The translations under genes were made by a program, and so were the position numbers. Below the pieces are notes generated by a model that was given only the letters and a program-made list of their open reading frames with translations, was not told where the DNA came from and searched no databases. From contig JALZUY010000231.1 in assembly GCA_023301395.1 (NCBI GenBank), positions 1 through 8,247 on the forward strand: 8,247 nt of DNA, given 5' to 3'. The first letter of the stretch is position 1, and each line of letters begins with the position of its first letter. This DNA comes from Nonlabens sp. GTDB taxonomy: Bacteria; Bacteroidota; Bacteroidia; Flavobacteriales; Flavobacteriaceae. Below, one piece after another: positions 1 to 5,316 of the stretch.

Positions 1-140
1 CCACTTGCATTACGTCCACCTGAGCGTTTCTTCGGAGCGAGTAAACTCTTTTCCGGCTTATCAGTTGTAATGGTATCGTAACCATTTACAACTCTAAATC
101 GCTGCCCAGGAGTAACAGGTTTTAATTTTCTAACTGACAT
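1..140 (-). CDS. rplB: 50S ribosomal protein L2 (N-terminal part, cut by window edge)
   Basis: Only the first 46 codons are present; the rest lies left of the window. The translation opens MSVRKLKPVTPGQRFRVV and continues through a Lys/Arg/Gly-rich stretch ending KKRSGGRNASG, which is the normal start of bacterial L2. L2 is a large-subunit protein that binds 23S rRNA near the peptidyl-transferase centre and helps join the two subunits. The ATG at 138-140 is chosen because it gives the family N-terminus directly and lies 16 bases after the rplW stop. The order rplC-rplD-rplW-rplB is the standard S10 order, so the gene is co-transcribed with its neighbours. The identification is firm although only about one sixth of the protein is visible. 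Confidence 0.96.
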   Translation of the reverse strand, partial: MSVRKLKPVTPGQRFRVVNGYDTITTDKPEKSLLAPKKRSGGRNAS

Positions 141-156
141 CTTTTGTCTGTATTAT

Positions 157-447
157 TTATAGATTACTATAAAGGTCGATGGTATCTCCATCTTGCAATT
201 GTACAAAAGCTTTCTTACGAGCCTTTGTTTTACCAATTTGCATCCCTGATTTTGTAAATTTCGTATTACGCTCTACACGCACATTCATGGTCAACACTTT
301 TGTAACAGATACACCATAAGTTGCCTCAACCGCATTCTTTATCTGAATCTTATTAGCATTAGCCATAACCTCAAACCCATAACGATTCAATAGCTCACTA
401 TCGCTAGTAGCTTTTTCTGTAATGATTGGTTTTATTAAGATATTCAT
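157..447 (-). CDS. rplW: 50S ribosomal protein L23
   Basis: The product is 96 residues, a normal length for bacterial L23, which sits at the mouth of the peptide exit tunnel and docks trigger factor and SRP. The family start is clear (MNILIKPIITEKA at residues 1-13). The basic loop around residues 60-79 is followed by the L23 signature-like segment KKAFVQLQDGDTI at residues 78-90. The ATG lies three bases after the rplD stop (TAA-GTT-ATG), so translation is probably coupled to rplD. No Shine-Dalgarno sequence is visible. Nothing is truncated or odd. Confidence 0.98.
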   Translation of the reverse strand: MNILIKPIITEKATSDSELLNRYGFEVMANANKIQIKNAVEATYGVSVTKVLTMNVRVERNTKFTKSGMQIGKTKARKKAFVQLQDGDTIDLYSNL

Positions 448-450
448 AAC

Positions 451-1080
451 TTACTTGCTTAAAGTTTCCTCGATTCCTTCTAATGACCCTTCTAAAACAA
501 TAACGCTAGTTGCGTGTAATATTTTATAAGTATTTAATTCTGAGTTAGTTACAACTTCAGACCCCTTAAAATTTCGAGAAGACAAATATACATTTTTATT
601 TGATTCACCCAACACGAAAAGAGATTTTTTATTATCTAATCCCAAAGACTTTAAAACATCAATAAAATTAGTTGTTTTTGGAGCATCAAAATCGAAGTCC
701 TCAATCACGAGTAAATTACCTTCAGACATCTTTTGACTTAAAACAGATCTACGAGCTAAACGCTTCTGACCTTTATTAAGTTTAAAAGAATAATCTCTAG
801 GCACAGGACCGAATATACGTCCACCACCTCTAAAAACACCAGACTTGATAGATCCTGCACGAGCAGTACCAGTTCCTTTTTGTTTCTTGATTTTACGTGT
901 ACTACCTACAATCTCTGCACGTTGCTTAGCCTTGTGAGTTCCTTGACGCTGATTAGCTAGATATTGCTTAACATCCAAATAAATCGCGTGATCATTAGGC
1001 TCAATTGCGAAAATGCTATCAGATAACTCTACCTGACGACCAGTTTCTTTTCCTTTAATGTCTATAACTGATACCTTCAT
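451..1080 (-). CDS. rplD: 50S ribosomal protein L4
   Basis: The product is 209 residues, matching the family. The globular L4 fold is interrupted by the long basic loop at about residues 45-98, including KKQKGTGTARAG and FRGGGRIFGPVPRDY, which in known ribosomes reaches into 23S rRNA and lines the narrow part of the exit tunnel. The C-terminal half (about 120-205) carries the usual alternating helix-strand pattern ending VIVLEGSLEGIEETLSK. The start codon overlaps the rplC stop by one base (TAATG), which points to translational coupling. In E. coli L4 also represses its own S10 operon through a leader RNA; no such leader exists here because the S10 genes follow fusA without a separate promoter, so that control cannot be inferred. 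Confidence 0.98.
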   Translation of the reverse strand: MKVSVIDIKGKETGRQVELSDSIFAIEPNDHAIYLDVKQYLANQRQGTHKAKQRAEIVGSTRKIKKQKGTGTARAGSIKSGVFRGGGRIFGPVPRDYSFKLNKGQKRLARRSVLSQKMSEGNLLVIEDFDFDAPKTTNFIDVLKSLGLDNKKSLFVLGESNKNVYLSSRNFKGSEVVTNSELNTYKILHATSVIVLEGSLEGIEETLSK

Positions 1081-1697
1081 TACTTCTGTAAGATTACATA
1101 AGCATTCTTATGACCAGGAATACAACCTTTTACTACTAAAAGATTTTTTTCAGGTACAACTTTAAGAACTCTTAAATTTTGAACTTTAACTTTTACATTA
1201 CCCATCTGTCCACCCATACGCATTCCTTTGAATACACGAGCTGGATATGACGCAGCACCAATTGAACCTGGCGCACGTAAACGGTTATGCTGTCCGTGTG
1301 TCGCTTGACCAACACCGGCAAATCCATGACGCTTTACAACACCTTGGAAACCTTTACCTTTTGAAGTTCCAGAAACATCGATAAACTCACCTTCAGTGAA
1401 TATATCAACCGTAACTGAATCTCCTAATTTGTACTCCTCATCAAAACTTTGAAATTCTGCAACTTTTCTCTTGACACCAGTACCAGCTTTTTTAAAGTGA
1501 CCTTGAGCCGCTTTAGAAGCATTTTTGTCTGATTTGTCATCGAAACCAAGTTGAAGGGCAACATACCCATCTACCTCTTCAGTTCTGACTTGGGTAACTA
1601 CGCAAGGACCTGCCTCTATAATGGTACATGGCATATTTTTACCATTCTCATCATAAATACTAGTCATTCCGATTTTTCTTCCTATTAACCCAGACAT
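1080..1697 (-). CDS. rplC: 50S ribosomal protein L3
   Basis: The product is 205 residues, normal for bacterial L3, which helps organise the peptidyl-transferase centre and is an early assembly protein. The N-terminus MSGLIGRKIGMTSIYDENG and the central KGKGFQGVVKRHGF (about 113-126) are family hallmarks. The extension that reaches the catalytic centre is PGSIGAASYPARVFKG at residues 143-158, followed by MGGQMGN at 161-167. The glutamine that PrmB methylates in E. coli (PGSIGQ) is alanine here (A148), as in many non-proteobacterial L3 proteins, so this modification is not expected. The gene follows rpsJ after an unusually long gap of 75 bases for this operon, which contains an inverted repeat. 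Confidence 0.98.
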   Translation of the reverse strand: MSGLIGRKIGMTSIYDENGKNMPCTIIEAGPCVVTQVRTEEVDGYVALQLGFDDKSDKNASKAAQGHFKKAGTGVKRKVAEFQSFDEEYKLGDSVTVDIFTEGEFIDVSGTSKGKGFQGVVKRHGFAGVGQATHGQHNRLRAPGSIGAASYPARVFKGMRMGGQMGNVKVKVQNLRVLKVVPEKNLLVVKGCIPGHKNAYVILQK

Positions 1698-1731
1698 ATT
1701 TATTATTTATTGTTATTAAAATTATTATAAC

Positions 1732-1757
1732 AATTACTCTTTCACGAAAGCGTAATT
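1732..1757. repeat. 26-bp imperfect inverted repeat between rpsJ and rplC
   Basis: The arms AATTACTCTTTC (1732-1743) and GAAAGCGTAATT (1746-1757) are complementary at 11 of 12 positions, with a two-base centre (AC). The core CTTTCACGAAAG differs at one base from CTTTCGCGAAAG, the core of the exact palindrome at 5670-5683 in the Omp85 gene. In the leftward transcript it would fold into a tight stem-loop between the rpsJ stop and the rplC start, about 35 bases before the rplC ATG. It is not followed by a run of U, so it is unlikely to be a strong terminator. It may be a copy of a dispersed palindromic element, an RNA processing site or a partial attenuator; the sequence alone does not decide. 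Confidence 0.7.
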
Positions 1758-1772
1758 ATCAATACTTTGTTA

Positions 1773-2078
1773 TTATACTTTAATCTCTACTTCAACTCCA
1801 CTTGGAAGCTCCAACTTCATGAGAGCATCAATAGTCTTACTTGAAGAACTATAAATATCTAACAATCTTTTGTAAGAACTTAACTGAAACTGCTCACGTG
1901 ATTTCTTATTTACGTGAGGAGATCTTAATACTGTGAAAATCTTCTTGTGAGTTGGTAATGGAATTGGTCCAGTAACAACAGCACCAGTACTTTTAACCGT
2001 CTTAACGATTTTTTCAGCAGATTTATCTACCAGCATGTAATCGTAAGACTTTAACTTAATTCTGATTTTTTGACTCAT
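1773..2078 (-). CDS. rpsJ: 30S ribosomal protein S10 (NusE)
   Basis: The product is 101 residues, the usual size of S10. The protein starts MSQKIRIKLKSYDY and contains the S10 signature region AVVTGPIPLPTHKKIFTVLR (33-52) followed by SPHVNKKSREQF (53-64). S10 belongs to the 30S head and also acts as NusE with NusB in transcription antitermination. The frame stays open upstream to 2183, but that extension lies inside the 3' end of fusA and has no family similarity, so the ATG at 2076-2078 is chosen. It lies ten bases after the fusA stop. In most Proteobacteria tuf separates fusA from rpsJ; here it does not. Confidence 0.98.
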   Translation of the reverse strand: MSQKIRIKLKSYDYMLVDKSAEKIVKTVKSTGAVVTGPIPLPTHKKIFTVLRSPHVNKKSREQFQLSSYKRLLDIYSSSSKTIDALMKLELPSGVEVEIKV

Positions 2079-2088
2079 CTTTTGAAAA

Positions 2089-4230
2089 TTAATTAGTTGC
2101 ACCTTTAGTTGCTGCAATAACTTCTTCACTAATATTTGAAGGAGTTTCAGCATAGTGTGAAAATTCCATTGTTGAAGTAGCACGACCTGATGATAAAGTA
2201 CGTAAAGTTGTTACATACCCAAACATCTGTGAAAGAGGCACATCAGCTTTTACAATCTTTGCTCCATTACGATCACTCATGTCATTTACTTGACCACGGC
2301 GACGATTTAAATCACCCACGATATCACCCATATTTTCTTCTGGAGTGATGACTTCAAGTTTCATGATAGGCTCAAGGATAACAGCACCTGCAGATTTTGC
2401 AGAGGCTTTATAACCCATTCTAGCAGCAAGTTCAAACGAAAGAGCATCAGAATCCACAGGGTGAAAAGATCCATCCTTAAGCGTTACTCTCATACTATCC
2501 ATTTCAAATCCTGCAAGAGGACCTGCACTCATAGCCTCACGGAAACCTTTTTCAATTGCTGGGATAAATTCTTTAGGAACATTACCACCTTTAATCTTAT
2601 TGATAAACTGAAGACCTTCTTCTACCTTACCTTCTTCATTTGGCTCAGCAGGCTCAATAGTAAATACAATATCACCAAATTTACCACGACCACCAGATTG
2701 CTTCTTATAAGTCTCCCTATGATCAGCGGCTCTTGTAATAGCTTCTTTATATTCTACCTGTGGAGCACCTTGATTTACTTCTACTTTAAATTCTCGACGT
2801 AATCTGTCAACAATAATATCCAAGTGAAGCTCACCCATTCCAGAAATAATAGTCTGTCCTGAAGCTTCATCAGTTCTCACTTGAAAAGTAGGATCCTCTT
2901 CTGCTAATTTAGCAAGAGACATACCCAATTTATCAACATCTGCTTTAGTTTTAGGCTCAACTGCAATACCAATTACCGGATCAGGGAAGTCCATCGATTC
3001 AAGAACGATAGGATGCTTCTCATCACTCATAGTATCACCAGTCTTAATATCTTTAAATCCAACTGCAGCACCTATATCTCCTGCTTCGATATAATCGATA
3101 GCATTTTGTTTATTTGAGTGCATTTGGTAAATACGAGAAATACGCTCTTTTTTTCCTGAACGATTGTTCAAAATATAAGATCCTGCATCTAAACGACCCG
3201 AATAAGCACGGAAAAAAGCTAAACGTCCCACAAATGGGTCTGTAGCAATTTTAAATGCTAAAGCAGCAAATGGTTCTTTTACACTAGGCTTACGTATTTC
3301 TTCTTTTTCAGTATCAGGATTAATACCTATAATACCTTCTTTATCTGTAGGGGCTGGCAAATAACGACATACAGCATCCAGTAAAAACTGAACACCTTTA
3401 TTCTTAAATGCAGATCCACAAATCATAGGGATAATAGACATGTCCATTACAGCAGCACGAAGAGCAGCATGCACTTCATCCTCAGTAATTGAATCTTCAT
3501 CCTCCATATATTTTTCAAGCAAGTTTTCATCATAAGCTGCAACTTCTTCGATAAGCATACCACGATATTTTCTTGCCTCAGCTTTCAACTCTTCTGGAAT
3601 CTCAATCACATCAAAAGTTGAACCTTGAGTATCATCATGCCACACAATAGCACGATTTTTTACTAAATCTACGATACCTTTAAAATCATCTTCATCACCA
3701 ATATTTAATACAATTGGAACTGCGTTTGACTTCAACATATCTTTCACTTGCTGACAAACAGCAAGAAAATTAGAACCTTGGCGGTCCATTTTATTTACAA
3801 AACCTATACGTGGTACCTTATAATTATCCGCAAGCCTCCAGTTAGTTTCAGATTGTGGCTCAACACCATCTACTGCACTAAACAAGAACACAAGACCATC
3901 AAGGACACGTAAAGATCTATTAACTTCTACAGTAAAATCAACGTGACCAGGAGTATCAATAATATTAAAGTGATAATCCTTAGTTTCAGGAAGTGGCTTT
4001 GCATTATCTAAAGGAAACTGCCATGTACAAGTAGTAGCTGCAGAGGTAATTGTAATACCACGCTCCTGCTCTTGCTCCATCCAGTCCATAGTAGCTGCAC
4101 CATCATGAACTTCCCCAATCTTGTGAGAAACTCCAGTATAATAAAGAATACGTTCTGTTGTAGTGGTTTTACCTGCATCAATATGAGCAGCAATACCAAT
4201 ATTTCTAGTGAATTTTAAATCTCTTGCCAT
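2089..4230 (-). CDS. fusA: Translation elongation factor G
   Basis: The 713-residue GTPase moves tRNA and mRNA through the ribosome after peptide bond formation and, with ribosome recycling factor, splits ribosomes. All GTPase motifs are intact: G1 AHIDAGKT (15-22), G2 RGITI (57-61), G3 DTPGH (92-96), G4 NKMD (146-149) and G5 GSAFK (272-276). Domain II begins near 320, domain III carries SGMGELHLDII (463-473), and domain IV (about 490-615) has the tip-loop histidine H590 in HPVDSD, equivalent to the decoding-site His583 of E. coli. Domain V ends around 700. The length is slightly above the 704 residues of E. coli, and no resistance-type change can be asserted from sequence alone. The gene sits six bases after rpsG. 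Bacteroidota often carry a second EF-G elsewhere; the operon position marks this as the canonical copy. Confidence 0.99.
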   Translation of the reverse strand: MARDLKFTRNIGIAAHIDAGKTTTTERILYYTGVSHKIGEVHDGAATMDWMEQEQERGITITSAATTCTWQFPLDNAKPLPETKDYHFNIIDTPGHVDFTVEVNRSLRVLDGLVFLFSAVDGVEPQSETNWRLADNYKVPRIGFVNKMDRQGSNFLAVCQQVKDMLKSNAVPIVLNIGDEDDFKGIVDLVKNRAIVWHDDTQGSTFDVIEIPEELKAEARKYRGMLIEEVAAYDENLLEKYMEDEDSITEDEVHAALRAAVMDMSIIPMICGSAFKNKGVQFLLDAVCRYLPAPTDKEGIIGINPDTEKEEIRKPSVKEPFAALAFKIATDPFVGRLAFFRAYSGRLDAGSYILNNRSGKKERISRIYQMHSNKQNAIDYIEAGDIGAAVGFKDIKTGDTMSDEKHPIVLESMDFPDPVIGIAVEPKTKADVDKLGMSLAKLAEEDPTFQVRTDEASGQTIISGMGELHLDIIVDRLRREFKVEVNQGAPQVEYKEAITRAADHRETYKKQSGGRGKFGDIVFTIEPAEPNEEGKVEEGLQFINKIKGGNVPKEFIPAIEKGFREAMSAGPLAGFEMDSMRVTLKDGSFHPVDSDALSFELAARMGYKASAKSAGAVILEPIMKLEVITPEENMGDIVGDLNRRRGQVNDMSDRNGAKIVKADVPLSQMFGYVTTLRTLSSGRATSTMEFSHYAETPSNISEEVIAATKGATN

Positions 4231-4236
4231 GGTTTC

Positions 4237-4713
4237 TTAGAATCTAAAGTGAGAGAACGCCTTGTTAGCCTCGGCCATCTTATGAGTATCTGTCTTTTTC
4301 TTAACAGCAGCACCTTCTTCTTTTGAAGCAGCTAGAATTTCAGATGCAAGTTTTTGAGAGAAACTTTTCTCATTACGCTTGCGAGAGAACCCTATCAACC
4401 ACTTCATTGCAGTAGATATCTTTCTGTCTGGACGGATTTGCATAGGAATTTGAAAAGTAGCACCACCTACACGACGGCTACGCACTTCTACATGAGGCAT
4501 TACATTTGATAATGCATCTTTCCATATTTCAAGCGCCGTTTTTTCGTCATCTTGTTTTTTCTCCTCTACGATGTCAATTGCATCATAAAAAAGTTTAAAA
4601 GCTGTAGACTTCTTTCCGTGTAACATCATCATGTTCACAAAACGCGTTACCAGCTGATCGTTAAAACGTGGATCCGGAAGGATAGGACGTTTCTTGGCCT
4701 GTCTTTTTCTCAT
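4237..4713 (-). CDS. rpsG: 30S ribosomal protein S7
   Basis: The product is 158 residues, typical of S7, which nucleates assembly of the 30S head and contacts the E-site tRNA. The N-terminal signature DPRFNDQLVTRFVNMMMLHG (14-33) and the hairpin segment EVRSRRVGGATFQIPMQI (76-93) are diagnostic, and the C-terminal tail is KAFSHFRF. The start ATG at 4711-4713 is preceded in the mRNA by a purine-rich AAAGAGAAGAA, the only leader in this operon that resembles a weak ribosome-binding sequence. The gene is 64 bases downstream of rpsL. In E. coli S7 represses its operon by binding the rpsL-rpsG gap, but I see no clear counterpart of that RNA fold here. Confidence 0.98.
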   Translation of the reverse strand: MRKRQAKKRPILPDPRFNDQLVTRFVNMMMLHGKKSTAFKLFYDAIDIVEEKKQDDEKTALEIWKDALSNVMPHVEVRSRRVGGATFQIPMQIRPDRKISTAMKWLIGFSRKRNEKSFSQKLASEILAASKEEGAAVKKKTDTHKMAEANKAFSHFRF

Positions 4714-4777
4714 TTCTTCTCTTTGAGTTGTTAATTAAAGCTCACGAACCGAGTACAGCTCATTTACTTAAAAAATT
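4714..4777 (-). other. rpsL-rpsG intergenic gap of 64 bases
   Basis: This is the second-longest gap in the ribosomal operon. It contains TTAATTAA (4729-4736) and two copies of AGCT (4739-4742 and 4757-4760) that could pair across a 14-base loop. The potential structure is weak and does not resemble a terminator. By analogy with E. coli it is the place where S7 could exert feedback, but this is inference from position only. Confidence 0.35.
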
Positions 4778-5152
4778 TTACTTCTTAGGGCGTTTTGCAC
4801 CATACTTAGATCTACGTTGTGTACGGCCTGCAACACCTGCTGTGTCCAGTGCACCGCGCACTATGTGATATCTAACTCCTGGCAAATCTTTTACCCTTCC
4901 ACCTCTAACCAATACTATCGAGTGCTCTTGTAGATTGTGTCCTTCTCCTGGGATGTATGCGTTTACTTCCTTACCGTTGGTAAGTCTAACCCTTGCAACC
5001 TTTCTCATCGCTGAATTAGGCTTCTTAGGTGTAGTAGTGTAAACACGTGTACATACTCCACGACGTTGAGGACAAGAATCTAAAGCAGCCGATTTACTCT
5101 TCTTGGTTATTTTGGTTCTTCCTTTACGTACTAATTGTGAAATCGTTGGCAT
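4778..5152 (-). CDS. rpsL: 30S ribosomal protein S12
   Basis: The product is 124 residues, the first gene of the operon. S12 shapes the decoding centre of the 30S subunit. It starts MPTISQLVRKGRTK and contains CPQRRGVCTRVYTTTPKKPN (27-46), GEGHNLQEHS (69-78) and GGRVKDLPGVRYH (84-96). The two lysines whose mutation causes streptomycin resistance in many bacteria, K43 and K88 counted with the initiator Met, are both lysine, so the protein has the sensitive-type sequence. D89 is the residue that RimO methylthiolates in E. coli. The ATG at 5150-5152 is the only start matching the family; the leader before it (ending GTAAAACAAT) has no Shine-Dalgarno sequence. A consensus promoter lies about 40 bases upstream. 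Confidence 0.99.
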   Translation of the reverse strand: MPTISQLVRKGRTKITKKSKSAALDSCPQRRGVCTRVYTTTPKKPNSAMRKVARVRLTNGKEVNAYIPGEGHNLQEHSIVLVRGGRVKDLPGVRYHIVRGALDTAGVAGRTQRRSKYGAKRPKK

Positions 5153-5177
5153 ATTGTTTTACGCTAATAAATTAATC

Positions 5178-5190
5178 CCCTATTTTAGGG
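5178..5190 (-). promoter_or_regulatory. Short hairpin at the predicted 5' end of the ribosomal operon mRNA
   Basis: Read on the minus strand this is CCCTA-AAA-TAGGG, a five-base-pair stem with a three-base loop. It lies 4 to 17 bases after the -7 element of the operon promoter, so it would form at or within a few bases of the transcript's first nucleotide, leaving a leader of roughly 38 bases to the rpsL ATG. 5'-terminal hairpins can protect an mRNA from 5'-end-dependent decay; that role here is inference. Confidence 0.5.
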
Positions 5191-5194
5191 TCGG

Positions 5195-5225
5195 CAAAGG
5201 TATAAATAAAAATGACTTATTCAAA
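5195..5225 (-). promoter_or_regulatory. Bacteroidota-type promoter of the str-S10 operon
   Basis: Read on the minus strand, TTTG (5225-5222) is followed by 19 bases and then TACCTTTG (5202-5195). This is an exact match to the primary sigma factor consensus of Bacteroidota (TTTG at -33, TAnnTTTG at -7) with ideal spacing. Transcription should start near 5188-5191. The spacer is AT-rich. It is the only clear promoter on the minus strand upstream of rpsL and can account for all eight ribosomal genes. Confidence 0.85.
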
Positions 5226-5316
5226 CCTCTGTTTCAAGTTTTTACAATATCTTTTTGAAAAGGATAACATTTAACACATATACAACGTTGAAAGACTACT
5301 AACAAGTACCATAAAA

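Noticed and set aside
1519..1536. Possible anomaly in L3: alanine where E. coli has the PrmB-methylated glutamine, sought in the PGSIGA motif of rplC
   Set aside because: The motif itself is at residues 143-148 of rplC (about 1254-1271), and alanine there is common outside Proteobacteria, so it is not unusual.
2079..2183. In-frame N-terminal extension of rpsJ by 35 codons
   Set aside because: It lies inside the fusA 3' end, has no S10 similarity, and the internal ATG at 2078 gives the exact family N-terminus and length.
2461..2802. Open frame of 113 codons on the plus strand
   Set aside because: It is fully antisense to domain IV of fusA, low in complexity, with no recognisable domain; a shadow of a highly conserved gene.
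4008..4199. Open frame of 63 codons on the minus strand
   Set aside because: It is an alternate-frame reading of the fusA GTPase domain.
5232..5260. Inverted repeat TTTCAA / TTGAAA as an operator in the divergent region
   Set aside because: Only six paired bases across a 17-base spacer in very AT-rich DNA, which is expected by chance.
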